Assembly (NCBI GenBank): GCA_963676655.2
Contig: CAXXKX010000005.1
Span: 124,001 to 188,000 of the forward strand
Length of the DNA stretch: 64,000 nucleotides
Reading direction: 5' to 3'
DNA from: G963676655 sp963676655
GTDB taxonomy: Bacteria; Verrucomicrobiota; Lentisphaeria; Victivallales; Victivallaceae
In this document: piece by piece, positions 45,338-54,760 of the stretch
Numbering within the stretch: the first letter of the stretch is position 1
Layout of the letters: each line of letters begins with the position of its first letter
Notes under the pieces: generated by a model
Seen by the model: only the letters and a program-made list of their open reading frames with translations
What the model was told of the DNA's origin: nothing
Databases searched by the model: none
Made by a program: the position numbers and the translations under genes

Positions 45338-48300
45338 CTGCCCCGCTCTGCTGTTTTGCTTTTCAGGAATTCGGACGGCGGGATACCTGTCAAATGCAGA
45401 AGAGCAACATTATCACTATCTGAAGTATTAAACCGCCGTAACTTCTCGACCGCGAAGTCTGTCACCTTTTTACTGTCAAGCCCGATGAGCAAGTAATAAT
45501 AAATTTTTCCGTCCTGGTACTCCTTCAGCTTTCTAGCAATTTTCTGGTCATCAGCAAGTAAAATATCTTCCAATCGCTTCTTGCCGGCAAAACGCAATAT
45601 TCTTAATGAATCACGGTAGGATTTCTCAAGCCCGGCGTTTTGCAATACATAATTCAATAAATCCGGTTTGAAGTGTTTCACCATATAATAGACAATGTTT
45701 TCCTCTTTAAGCCGATTGTAAAATTCGGACTTGACGAACGAAGACGGAAAGTCTTTGATAAGTTTTATCGCGTCAGGACTACCATGCGCGGCACGATAAA
45801 TCACAATATCCTGGTTTATTTTATGCTTGTTAAGCCGGCTGAGCATTCGATAATTGACATTGCCTCGAACTTCTTTGATATATTGTTCATTTGGATCGAC
45901 TGAAGGAATTTTGACCTGTTTGACCCAATTGATGAATTCTCTGGCGCGACTATTGCCGCGTTTTGCCATTATGTCGCAAATAATTATTTTATACAGGTTT
46001 GGTCGTTGTGAAAATTGCGAGTCATCAGGAATGAGCCTCATTTCACTGATATAAATATTAAACAGGTGCTCAATATTCCTGACTGTTACCGGACGGTATG
46101 GCCCCCAGCGGTCATTCCTGGTTTTATGCGGAGAGAAAAAATCAACACTCATATTCAAATTTCGTCCGGCATTTTCCAGTAATTGTGTCTGGGGACGCGT
46201 AAAGAATGAATTTATGATAAAATCATATCTCATACCTGACTCCATCATTACATCTAGCAACAGTCCGCGAGTCAAAGCAAGGGATAGTTTCCGGTCGAAG
46301 ACATTCATTGCCTGCCAGGTTTTCATTCCAACCATGCATTTGTATTGTTTAAAAAATGTATTACTGTTTATATACCAGATAATTCCACTGTTTCTAATAA
46401 ATTCTGACCTGGCGAATTTTTCCAGGCCTTTTCCTTTATGAAGAAAAGCCGGACTGTATGTGGTATAAATATCCGCGGAATTCCATGAATCAGCTAAAAC
46501 AGGCCTGATACGTGAATATTTATATTGAGAATTCCCCCTGAACAAAGAACTAATATTGGTAATACGTGCGGAGGCAATTGACGACTGCCCCCGCGTGTTG
46601 AGTTTTTCAGGAGACGAATCAAGATAGGAATACTTCGGTTTTTCAGGAGGAAACTCCGACATTTGCGCCAATCTTGTTATAGCCCAGGCATTTTGATATG
46701 TTTCAAGTAAAATTTTTTCTTTATCAAACAAACCGACAGCGTGATAATAACCGACTAGCTGTCGTTTAACGCCTTTGTTACCCGCTTTATATTCTTTTTC
46801 CAACAACTCAATAGCATACTTCCGGTTACCATAAGCCCATTGCCGGGCCGCATAATTGTCAGCGGCAACTGCTCCGGTTTTCAGCGATTTCGCAGGACGC
46901 GGCTTCCAGTATGGCAATTTAGACTTCAAGACGTGGGTTTCAGTATAATAATGGCTAATCAATCGAGCCATGCCTTCTTCCAGTTTAAGCTGGTGCTTGG
47001 CCATTTTATCATCATATGGCGATGACCTGCGGTCTGAAACCAGCAGTGAATTGCACCAGTTACCGACATTTCTGCCAACCTCTTCAATCGTTCCGGAATA
47101 ACTGAAACAGCCGATAACCTCACTGGTATAAACTTCTGTAGCAGTAAAATGAAACTCCATTTTACAACCAAGGTTAACAACCGATCCGGTAATCAGCACT
47201 TGTCCTCCGGCATCAGTTCGAGTCTCTTTCCCGTTCATGTCGGAAAAATCCCGCTCCTGACGGATTTGGGCCCAATTGTCACGACTAAGCATATCCCCAT
47301 GTTTCAGTTGCTCTGACACTGCCAGCATTAAGCTTTCCGACATTCCTTCAAGCTTATCCGCATTCACAGGATATCCCTGATTGACTGGCGACAAGCCTCC
47401 CCAAACAAATTTTTCAGGCGTTTTTCCACTGCTCGCAATTTTTACTCCCCCAGGCCTCAACTCTTTTATCTTATTCACAATTTCAGCGGCAAACGCCTCG
47501 GTTTTTTGATTCCAGTCAGGATCTGAAATATTGATACGGCCAATTCTCCAGGCATTGTTATAACTGTGATATACTGGTGTCCCCATCTTGTAAACTATAT
47601 GAAGCGGCTGATTCAAGTTTCCAACCCAAAGTTCAACATAATCGCCGTTTGCGGTGGAACGGTCCCGGGCCTGAATAACGACATCAACCGGACTTTCAGA
47701 GAAAAGTTTTTTCACTTTTTCTAGCGACTGAGTCATGATCATCTCCTGTTCAACAGCCTCCCGGCTGGTCCGGTCATAAAGAATGCATTCCCGTGATTTA
47801 TTTATTTTGCTGATAATGCCGGTCATAATCCTGGCTGACGCCGGACCGGTATTGTCATGATAAAGCTTCGGGGTTTTGACCGCTACCCGGACCGGGCGTC
47901 CAACATTGGTCGGAATCCTTACGTTATTTTCCGGATTATCATTTCTAACCTTGCAGAAGTAATTGTATTCAAAAATGCGACCGGGTATAATATAGAATTC
48001 TTTCTTTTTGAAATTTGAAGTGTAGAAGAAATCTTTCATCGCACCGCCGGTATAAGCCAACCGATAAGCCAGTTTTTCATAATCTTTTTCGGATATCCGG
48101 TCAACGTATGCTCCGGACTTTAATGATTCTGTACGATAGATAGTATGTGTTAAGTCGGATCTTCCGGTCTTTTTTCTTGAAACCCTGCACAGTATGAGCG
48201 CAGGTTTTGCAAGCCAGTTTTCTGGATCTATCCCGGATTCGGCACTTCCCCATTTTATCCTGATACCCTCTGCGGTCTTTTCAAACTTGACCTTAGGCGG

Positions 48301-49740
48301 AGAAGGCGGAAGTGACAGCGTCAAAGCCATCTTATATCCGGACTTCCGGTCTTTTACCAACACCTTCAATTCTTTCACGCTCCCAAGTTCAGGGAGAAAA
48401 TACTGATCACAGAGACTCGGTTTATGATCAAAATAATATTTAAAAGTATTTTTCGAAACCGGATATATTCTTACATTTCGACATATTATTTTTGTAAGTT
48501 CAAAATTATTCCTGTCCGAAATCAAGTAACGGCGACCCTGATAATCAATCCCGACGCAGGCTGCGACTGGAATTCCAAAGTGAGCATTTATTGAGCCTCC
48601 CGTATTTTTCCCGCCGGAAAGCCATCCTGGAAAACCGTCCGGATAAACTTCTTTGATGTCAACAATTTCTCCGTTTTCCGTGTTCTGGCCTTTAACGCAT
48701 ACGGACTCATGTTTCAGTTTATCCCAAATAAAATACTTATCACTGTATTTTCCGGTTTTGTAAAGCAGAATAAAGTTAACCGGATCTCCTTTCGGAAATG
48801 CCGTCTTGTAAACACGCTTTTTACTCAGGGAATCATAAGTATAAGATACAAGCGGGACTTTAACTGTCGGAAAAGCTTGAACCAGCTTCCGGCCGGAAAG
48901 AATTTCAAGCCTTATCCATATATTGTTCCTTTTATATCGCAGCGGATCTGCAGCAATAATCCTGACATAAGACAGCGGTATTTTATCAAATATCTTCCTA
49001 AAGCGGCTGGAGCTGCCAACCGATTTCTTACTTAGCTCAAGAGACCTCGCCAGTCTCGCCCTGACTCGCGGATCCTTTGTTTTTCTCATGGCATCTTCAA
49101 TTCTATTGGTACTGTCCTTCCTTAAATCCCCTCGCGTCGTATTTTTTATTATGCCTTCGCCGCACAAAACATATTCACCATCCCGGGTAGACGAGGAGTA
49201 CAACCTGGCGGTTAACGGCGCCGCCGGTTTTTCAGCAAAACGGATGCTTCCCTGAGTGTAAACATGAGGTTTGCTATGTTCACTTCCTTTACTATATTTC
49301 AGTTGAATATCCCATGAAACGATTCTGCATGTTTCAACATCAGCGGAACTTTCAGAGACTGCAGGTGATTTCGTTACCGCCGGAGAAGCCTGGGCGGCAG
49401 GAATTACAAGTTGTTTGATTCGGGTAAACAGTCCGGAAGAATTTTTTTCCCGTACGATAACTGGCTTTTCCTGCTTTTCAACAAGAGCTTCCGTTTTCCG
49501 TAATTCTAACGATTTGTCCTTGGATATGTCCCATTTATTGAAAACAAGCAAGCCAAACATCACCAGCATAAGACAGAAAGACGTATACATAACGATGAAG
49601 GCTGCTTTATATTGTTTGTCCGATCCAGTGACCGGCGGCGGCGACATCAGGATTTTCCGGCACTTGGCACAAAATATCGCACCGGAAGTCAACACGCAGC
49701 CGCAATGCGGACAAATATTTTTCTCTGTTTGCTGCTCCAT
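45334..49740 (-). CDS. Very large zinc-ribbon membrane protein with CsgG-like segments
   Basis: 1468 residues. The first 30 residues hold a zinc ribbon (C10-P-H-C13, C24-A-K-C27), followed by a membrane segment at about 46-67 and then a 1400-residue extracytoplasmic part. Two segments follow the CsgG/TolB-N plan: SRECILYDRTSREAVEQEMI...VDVVIQARD and LSRDNWAQIRQERDFS...GGQVLITGSVVNLGCKMEFHFTATEVYTSEVIG. Strands and helices with HEAT-like or TPR-like regions come after. First gene of the operon, divergent from the ECF sigma gene. No protein of this exact build is known to me. It may anchor the CsgG-like components. Confidence 0.75.
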   Translation of the reverse strand: MEQQTEKNICPHCGCVLTSGAIFCAKCRKILMSPPPVTGSDKQYKAAFIVMYTSFCLMLVMFGLLVFNKWDISKDKSLELRKTEALVEKQEKPVIVREKNSSGLFTRIKQLVIPAAQASPAVTKSPAVSESSADVETCRIVSWDIQLKYSKGSEHSKPHVYTQGSIRFAEKPAAPLTARLYSSSTRDGEYVLCGEGIIKNTTRGDLRKDSTNRIEDAMRKTKDPRVRARLARSLELSKKSVGSSSRFRKIFDKIPLSYVRIIAADPLRYKRNNIWIRLEILSGRKLVQAFPTVKVPLVSYTYDSLSKKRVYKTAFPKGDPVNFILLYKTGKYSDKYFIWDKLKHESVCVKGQNTENGEIVDIKEVYPDGFPGWLSGGKNTGGSINAHFGIPVAACVGIDYQGRRYLISDRNNFELTKIICRNVRIYPVSKNTFKYYFDHKPSLCDQYFLPELGSVKELKVLVKDRKSGYKMALTLSLPPSPPKVKFEKTAEGIRIKWGSAESGIDPENWLAKPALILCRVSRKKTGRSDLTHTIYRTESLKSGAYVDRISEKDYEKLAYRLAYTGGAMKDFFYTSNFKKKEFYIIPGRIFEYNYFCKVRNDNPENNVRIPTNVGRPVRVAVKTPKLYHDNTGPASARIMTGIISKINKSRECILYDRTSREAVEQEMIMTQSLEKVKKLFSESPVDVVIQARDRSTANGDYVELWVGNLNQPLHIVYKMGTPVYHSYNNAWRIGRINISDPDWNQKTEAFAAEIVNKIKELRPGGVKIASSGKTPEKFVWGGLSPVNQGYPVNADKLEGMSESLMLAVSEQLKHGDMLSRDNWAQIRQERDFSDMNGKETRTDAGGQVLITGSVVNLGCKMEFHFTATEVYTSEVIGCFSYSGTIEEVGRNVGNWCNSLLVSDRRSSPYDDKMAKHQLKLEEGMARLISHYYTETHVLKSKLPYWKPRPAKSLKTGAVAADNYAARQWAYGNRKYAIELLEKEYKAGNKGVKRQLVGYYHAVGLFDKEKILLETYQNAWAITRLAQMSEFPPEKPKYSYLDSSPEKLNTRGQSSIASARITNISSLFRGNSQYKYSRIRPVLADSWNSADIYTTYSPAFLHKGKGLEKFARSEFIRNSGIIWYINSNTFFKQYKCMVGMKTWQAMNVFDRKLSLALTRGLLLDVMMESGMRYDFIINSFFTRPQTQLLENAGRNLNMSVDFFSPHKTRNDRWGPYRPVTVRNIEHLFNIYISEMRLIPDDSQFSQRPNLYKIIICDIMAKRGNSRAREFINWVKQVKIPSVDPNEQYIKEVRGNVNYRMLSRLNKHKINQDIVIYRAAHGSPDAIKLIKDFPSSFVKSEFYNRLKEENIVYYMVKHFKPDLLNYVLQNAGLEKSYRDSLRILRFAGKKRLEDILLADDQKIARKLKEYQDGKIYYYLLIGLDSKKVTDFAVEKLRRFNTSDSDNVALLHLTGIPPSEFLKSKTAERGR

Positions 49741-49939
49741 ATCTCCCCGTTATTCAAGAGTATTTTATTTGTAATATCTATTACCAGGTATTTATTATAT
49801 AGACTCTTTAAAAGTACAAATCTTTGCGGATTTTAATTTTTTTGCAAAAAAGATAAAAAAAACGCAAAGAATAATCACTAATTATAGTCTCATATAACAG
49901 AATAATCAAAGATTTTTTAAACGAATAACTGGATTAATT
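49741..49939. promoter_or_regulatory. Divergent promoter region of the sigma/CsgG-like locus
   Basis: About 200 AT-rich bases separate the two operons. TCTTTGCG (49821-49828) and CGCAAAGA (49863-49870) are an 8-bp inverted pair 34 bp apart. No standard -35/-10 stands out, which would fit ECF-dependent promoters, but none can be assigned by eye. Confidence 0.35.
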
Positions 49940-50470
49940 ATGAGTTCAATGCCGGAGGACGGGGGGGCGTTTCCCGACCACGAAGAATTTGACCGATTCT
50001 TTAAAGAACACCTGCCGATGGTCAGACGGGTCGTCTTCAGGATCATGCTGGATGAGCATGGCGCTGATGACGTGGTGCAAACAACCTTTATCAAGGCGTA
50101 TCACAAAATGCATACCTTTAAAGGAAAATCGAAAATCTCAACCTGGCTGTGCCGCATCGCCTACAATGAAACCATGACCTGGCTGCGGAAAAAATCTCAA
50201 CAGCCGGCGTCGCTCGAATGCGTATATGCCGACGAACGCGCCAAAGATAAAACCGAAGGTCATCTGCTAAGTCTTGAAACTTTTAATGAAATAACCGCCG
50301 CGCTGGCGGAAATCCCGGAACATTTGAGAGCGGCGATAACCCTGGTCGCAATTGAAGAGACTCCAACTGACGAAGCCGCCGCAATCATGAATTGTTCACC
50401 GGCAACCGTCTACTGGCGCGTTCACAAGGCCCGGAAAATCCTGAAAAACAAACTTGGACACTTATTATGA
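49940..50470 (+). CDS. ECF-type RNA polymerase sigma factor
   Basis: 176 residues. Sigma region 2 (FFKEHLPMVRRVVFRIMLDEHGADDVVQTTFIKAYHKMHTFKGKSKISTWLCRIAYNETMTWLRKK) at about residues 18-85 and region 4 with HTH (TPTDEAAAIMNCSPATVYWRVHKARKILKNKL) at about 135-172. Regions 1.1 and 3 are absent, as in ECF factors. The ATG of the next gene overlaps its stop (ATGA), the typical arrangement with an anti-sigma factor. Likely self-activating and controlling the two divergent operons. Confidence 0.93.
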   Translation: MSSMPEDGGAFPDHEEFDRFFKEHLPMVRRVVFRIMLDEHGADDVVQTTFIKAYHKMHTFKGKSKISTWLCRIAYNETMTWLRKKSQQPASLECVYADERAKDKTEGHLLSLETFNEITAALAEIPEHLRAAITLVAIEETPTDEAAAIMNCSPATVYWRVHKARKILKNKLGHLL

Positions 50471-51186
50471 AAAAAGATATTGACAATCTGTTAAAACAAT
50501 GGGACGCGCATTCCCGTCAAGGAGACCTTACTCCGGATGAAATGGCGTCAAGGATAAAGCAATCCCTGGACAACTCCCCGGTCGTCATCAAAGAGCCGGA
50601 GCCGCATCAGCGGACTGTTCACATCAACTGGATTTACGCTGCCGCCGCCGCGATAATCATTCTGACCGCAACGATCGGCGTATTGGTTCAGCAATTGCAC
50701 CGCGTCAAACATTTTCCGGAATTCCAGGGAATCAGGAAATCCGAGCTGGCTGAACTGAAAAAAATAAACAACGAGTTACGCCTGCTTTTTCCGGACAGCC
50801 TGAACAGTTTTTGTATTGTCAACGGAGCTATCTCGATCAATACGGGAACTGCCGAATCTAATGATGATGTCGGCAAACAACAACTCCTGGTTCGTTATTC
50901 CGTCATGCAGAAACAGCACGATAAATGGGTGACTGTGGCCCGAAACGATATTGTTACCCAAGTTGGCAGGAACGTACAGTTAAGCGATAACGGCAAGACC
51001 CCGAAAGGCTATATCTGGTCATGGCCGGCCGATAAAAACGTAATCGCGCTTGAAAGCGACATCAATATCTCTGTCGGCAAGCGTAAATTTCCGATCAAGT
51101 TTTTTGGGGGACAACAATTAAACGTTCCGAACAAATTAAAAGAAACCGCAAACGTCAAAATATACCAAACGGTAACCCTGATCTGA
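50467..51186 (+). CDS. Probable membrane anti-sigma factor
   Basis: 239 residues. A cytoplasmic N-terminal segment of about 52 residues (KKDIDNLLKQWDAHSRQGDLTPDEMASRIKQSL) precedes one membrane segment (WIYAAAAAIIILTATIGVLVQQL) and an extracytoplasmic C-terminal domain. No zinc-binding HxxxCxxC is present, so it is not a ZAS-type anti-sigma. Overlap with the sigma gene and topology support the role. The next gene starts at its stop (TGATG), so translation is coupled along the operon. Confidence 0.72.
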   Translation: MKKDIDNLLKQWDAHSRQGDLTPDEMASRIKQSLDNSPVVIKEPEPHQRTVHINWIYAAAAAIIILTATIGVLVQQLHRVKHFPEFQGIRKSELAELKKINNELRLLFPDSLNSFCIVNGAISINTGTAESNDDVGKQQLLVRYSVMQKQHDKWVTVARNDIVTQVGRNVQLSDNGKTPKGYIWSWPADKNVIALESDINISVGKRKFPIKFFGGQQLNVPNKLKETANVKIYQTVTLI

Positions 51187-52040
51187 TGAAAATATTTTTT
51201 ACAATCATCATGCTGCTGCTATGCCGAATGTGCCTCGGAGCAATTCCTGAACTCAGCATTTTCGCCGGCAGAAAAACCGAAATACCTGTCCAGCTGGATC
51301 ATTTGAAAGGGCAGCTGTTCACCTGGACCCTGAAATTCAAACACCGGACAATTGACGATGGCAATGGAATCGTCGATGTCACCGGCAAGGCCTTAATCGA
51401 ACTGAAAGTCCCGGCTGTCAACCCCGGGGTAATAATGAACTCGGTTCTCAAGGTGGGAGAACAGGTCATTCGTAAAGTCAAAATTTATTATCCGAATCCT
51501 TTTAAAGGGGCTGAATTATCCGGTAAACTGCTGCTTTGGGATGCAGAAAATGAATCACCAATCAAGGAATTTCTTTTACAGTTCAAGCTGCCTTATGAAA
51601 CAACCAACTCTCTGGCATCAGGTCATTCTGCGAACATCCAGCTTATTTTCGGAATTGACCTTGGAAATCAGCATGGCATACCGGAAAAAATGCTCAAGGT
51701 GTGCCGAAAAGGCGGAACAATTATTTGCGTTTTACCGGAAAAAACATCTGTCACTTTTACCGGTTCAGGAATCAAAAATATCACAATTGAAAAAAATACT
51801 GACTGCACCGAACATACATTGCAATTTGAGCAGAAAGGGGCTTTAACCATATCAAACAGCCCTGCAGATGAAGGCTGCAACGGGATTATGATTGCAGTGC
51901 CGCCTGGTAAAATATTTTTTTACCCTGTTCGTCGGATAACATCTATGCAAAACTCCCCATCGGAACTATATTCATTCGCTAATATTTTAATATCTAAAAA
52001 AACAAAGGAGAAAAAAGATGAGAAAAATGTCAATTTTTAA
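51186..52040 (+). CDS. Secreted beta-rich protein of the sigma operon, unknown
   Basis: 284 residues with signal peptide (MKIFFTIIMLLLCRMCLG). The mature part starts with PELSIFAGRKTEIPVQLDHLKGQLFTWTLKFKHR, followed by alternating strands typical of immunoglobulin-like or sandwich domains (LSGKLLLWDAENE, NIQLIFGIDLG). It ends in a basic tail (KKTKEKKDEKNVNF). It overlaps the CsgG-like gene by 23 bases. No family recognised. It may be the extracytoplasmic sensor or a structural part of the assembly. Confidence 0.6.
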   Translation: MKIFFTIIMLLLCRMCLGAIPELSIFAGRKTEIPVQLDHLKGQLFTWTLKFKHRTIDDGNGIVDVTGKALIELKVPAVNPGVIMNSVLKVGEQVIRKVKIYYPNPFKGAELSGKLLLWDAENESPIKEFLLQFKLPYETTNSLASGHSANIQLIFGIDLGNQHGIPEKMLKVCRKGGTIICVLPEKTSVTFTGSGIKNITIEKNTDCTEHTLQFEQKGALTISNSPADEGCNGIMIAVPPGKIFFYPVRRITSMQNSPSELYSFANILISKKTKEKKDEKNVNF

Positions 52041-52953
52041 CGTTATCATAAAAGCGGTGCTTCCACTGCTTTTTCTTACCGGGACAACTTTATACGCAGC
52101 CGAGCCCCGCATGACCTCCGCGGCCATTCTCTCGTTTTCTGAACGAGGCAAAGGGGTCCAGGGAGTTGGAAGCCAGATCGGCGACCTGATCTTTGCCAAA
52201 ATGGCTGAAGAATGTCCTGATATAATACTGGTAGAGCGCCAGGCGATCAAGAAAATCCTTGATGAGTTGCATTTGAATGCAACCGGAATGGTATCCCAGG
52301 ATACCGCCAACAGGATCGGCAAGCTGACCGGCGCCCAGATCCTCATTACCGGCTCGATTTTTAAAATCAACAATAAAACATTTCTGATCGCCAAAATTAT
52401 TGGAGTCGAAACCGGCCAAGTCCTTGGAGCCAGTGTGAACGGCAAAGGCCAGACAGACGAACTATGCGAAAAGTTGTCAGAAAAAATTGCCAAAACTCTG
52501 GCAACAAAAACCTCCAAGCTGCTTCCTAAGGAAACCAGTCAAGCAGATATTATAGCGGAACTGAAGAAAAAAATAAGCGGCAAAAAATTGCCGACTCTGT
52601 ACATAAATATTCCGGAAAAGAACTACACTCAACCGACAATTGATCCGGCGGCCGAAACAGAAATCAAGCTGGTTTGCCAAAAACTTGGTTTCAAAATTGT
52701 TGATTCACCGGGCAAGGCTGATGTTAAAATTACTGGAGAAGCCTTCAGCGAATCTGTTCCGGCGATTGGCAAATTTTTCTGTGCCAGAGCCAGACTTGAG
52801 GTCAGTGCCAAAGAAAACGACAATACGTTGGCAGTCGACCGTCAAACCACTGTCGCCGCTGACATTGTCCAGCGAACAGCCGGCAAAACAGCCCTGCAAA
52901 AAGCGGGTTTAAAAATAGCCATCAGACTAATCCCGCAACTGGTGGTAAAATAA
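52018..52953 (+). CDS. Secreted CsgG-like protein, large form
   Basis: 311 residues, with AAAGGAG at 52004-52010 before the ATG. Signal peptide ends LTGTTLYA|AEP, without lipobox. The first 150 residues follow the CsgG/FlgO plan: AAILSFSERG, DLIFAKMAEECPDIILVERQAIKKILDELHLNATGMVS, IGKLTGAQILITGSIFKINNKTFLIAKIIGVETGQVLG. The last 150 residues form a second domain with ADVKITGEAF and AVDRQTTVAAD, possibly a degenerate second copy. CsgG-family proteins form or assist outer-membrane pores or assemblies. Last gene of the sigma operon, with a terminator 19 bases after it. Confidence 0.82.
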   Translation: MRKMSIFNVIIKAVLPLLFLTGTTLYAAEPRMTSAAILSFSERGKGVQGVGSQIGDLIFAKMAEECPDIILVERQAIKKILDELHLNATGMVSQDTANRIGKLTGAQILITGSIFKINNKTFLIAKIIGVETGQVLGASVNGKGQTDELCEKLSEKIAKTLATKTSKLLPKETSQADIIAELKKKISGKKLPTLYINIPEKNYTQPTIDPAAETEIKLVCQKLGFKIVDSPGKADVKITGEAFSESVPAIGKFFCARARLEVSAKENDNTLAVDRQTTVAADIVQRTAGKTALQKAGLKIAIRLIPQLVVK

Positions 52954-52971
52954 AACATTGGAAACATACCT

Positions 52972-53006
52972 GTCGCCAGTAAAATATACTGGCGACTTTA
53001 TTTATT
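52972..53006 (+). terminator. Terminator of the sigma/CsgG-like operon
   Basis: GTCGCCAGTA (52972-52981) and TACTGGCGAC (52987-52996) form a perfect 10-bp stem with AAATA loop, followed by TTTATTTATT. It sits between the operon and the convergent transposase gene. Confidence 0.85.
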
Positions 53007-53011
53007 GAATT

Positions 53012-53974
53012 TTAACTCTGAAGTTTTCGGAAGCAATAGATCACTGCTCCGGCAGGTCCCATACCTTGGCTTAGTTGTTTTTTGTTGACTCGGTTGGGAT
53101 TATCGAATTTCGCGCCCATTTCACGGATGAATAATTTTGAACCGAGAATCGCTCCGTCGCTGAAGTGGCGGGTGCGCCGCAGGAAGCGTACCGGCATTGA
53201 TTCTTGACGTTTGGCATGTTCCTGAGCCTCAAATATCTCTTCGCTTGAGGCTCCGCTCTCAGCCGCAATGATTCGCGCCAGTTCACTCCGGAAATAGTTG
53301 AAAAGATCGCTATCGGTCCATTTTGAGGTGTCGCGATGCCAGATGTTTTGTTTGAGATGTTTGACGAAATTTGCTTGAAACATGTGTTTTCCCGTTCCGC
53401 AGTAGCGTCCCCAGGTTGTGAAATGGTAGTCGGCTGGATTGGTCGTTAGTCCGGCTCGGACTGGGTTTAATTCGACGTATAAAACGCACGCTTCCAGGGA
53501 ATTGCGACTGTCGAGAATAACGCTTTTGAATTTATTGGCCCAGAGTTTGCCGATGCGGTCACGGGATTGGTTGTAGACGACGGTGAAACGTTGTTGGAAG
53601 GCGCGCATAAAGTAGCTGATGTCGATCATTTTCAGGCCGGTTTCGCGGCATATTTCGGGATTAGCCGGGTTGATTTTTGGCATTTGTTTCGGCGCATAAG
53701 TATACTTGTCTAACATGCTGCTGTAGTAGTTGTTGTGTCGTCTGGCAACCTCCTCGATCGACGGCAATTCGTCCGGCCCGGGAGCGTAAACAATCACATG
53801 AAAATGGTTGCCCATCCAGGCGGCTGAGATGACCTCGATCAAGAAATATTCGCAAAGATTTTGCAGCAGTCGGAAGCCGTATTCCATGTCGACCTGATTG
53901 AACGGTTTTTCGCCTCTACAGCCTGAGGTACGGTTCATCAGATGATAATAGCAGCCTTCACCCTTAACTTTCAT
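53012..53974 (-). CDS. RAYT-like (REP-associated tyrosine) transposase, complete
   Basis: 320 residues. It has HUH motif HFHVIVYAP near residue 78 and the later QQRFTVVYNQSRDRIGKLWANKFKS and LYVELNPVRAGL blocks of the Y1_Tnp/RAYT group. The C-terminal part (SRLRRTRHFSDGAILGS-type) matches the truncated relative at 1-677 closely, so the two are recent relatives. RAYTs are chromosomal, usually not self-mobile, and associated with REP palindromes. No terminal repeats of its own were found. Its presence supports a REP/BIME interpretation of the palindrome arrays here. Confidence 0.9.
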   Translation of the reverse strand: MKVKGEGCYYHLMNRTSGCRGEKPFNQVDMEYGFRLLQNLCEYFLIEVISAAWMGNHFHVIVYAPGPDELPSIEEVARRHNNYYSSMLDKYTYAPKQMPKINPANPEICRETGLKMIDISYFMRAFQQRFTVVYNQSRDRIGKLWANKFKSVILDSRNSLEACVLYVELNPVRAGLTTNPADYHFTTWGRYCGTGKHMFQANFVKHLKQNIWHRDTSKWTDSDLFNYFRSELARIIAAESGASSEEIFEAQEHAKRQESMPVRFLRRTRHFSDGAILGSKLFIREMGAKFDNPNRVNKKQLSQGMGPAGAVIYCFRKLQS

Positions 53975-54124
53975 TCGTATTCCGCGTCAGCCATGATTTT
54001 TCCTCCGTTTGTTGATGAGTTTGCTGTTAATATAGTGGGTGGAAACGGGTTTGTCAAATTAAAAATTACTTGATTTAATAATTAAACATAAGACATTATC
54101 TATTAAGATGATAATGCGATGGTT

Positions 54125-54745
54125 TTATTGAATTATTCCCATTCCGACAAGAATTGCAACAGTGATAATCAATGAGCCGATAATAAATCCAATCAAAGCC
54201 GGCAATGAAAGCAATAAACCTATCTTCATTAGTTTTGCCGGTGAAGCCGACATAATATCTGGCGTGGAATTGGCAATAGATGCGGCACTCTGATCGCTGC
54301 CACCGGAATCTGAAAATTTCTGCATTACAGCCAACCCACGGATGAAGTCCAGACGGGCATTTTCCAACTGACGGCTTGCTTCAGCCAGTTCGGATTGACT
54401 AGAGTTTGCACTTATTTCAAGTTTTTCCAGTTCATCGGAAACATTTTCAACAAAGTCAAGAAACTTTTGAGCCTCAACTATCAATGCTTTTGAATTATCA
54501 ATCCGATGCGCCAGGGTGATCGATGCTTCGGCACAGCGGCCCATCAAATCGCGCCTGGCTGCCCGGAAGTCATCACCACGTTTACTTAACGCTTTACTCA
54601 ATGATGTCGAAGTCTCAGCAGCAGTTCCATTACCATCCGGGACCGCTTCTGAATGAGTGTTAGCGGCAATTTCCGCTTTCTTCAATCGTTCCCGCATCCG
54701 ATGTAAATCGTTTGTGACAAAATCTTCTTTTCGCAGTGGAGGCAT
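54125..54745 (-). CDS. Coiled-coil protein with C-terminal membrane anchor
   Basis: 206 residues, AGGAG before the ATG. Charged coiled-coil-like helices (RMRERLKKAEIAAN, and DELEKLEISANSSQSELAEASRQLENARLDF), a low-complexity linker, then a hydrophobic tail (IGLLLSLPALIGFIIGSLIITVAILVGMGII). No signal peptide, so a tail-anchored or bitopic membrane protein is likely. It lies 15 bases after trpB on the same strand, so the two are probably co-transcribed. Function unknown. Confidence 0.65.
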   Translation of the reverse strand: MPPLRKEDFVTNDLHRMRERLKKAEIAANTHSEAVPDGNGTAAETSTSLSKALSKRGDDFRAARRDLMGRCAEASITLAHRIDNSKALIVEAQKFLDFVENVSDELEKLEISANSSQSELAEASRQLENARLDFIRGLAVMQKFSDSGGSDQSAASIANSTPDIMSASPAKLMKIGLLLSLPALIGFIIGSLIITVAILVGMGIIQ

Positions 54746-54760
54746 ATAAAACTCCTGTGT

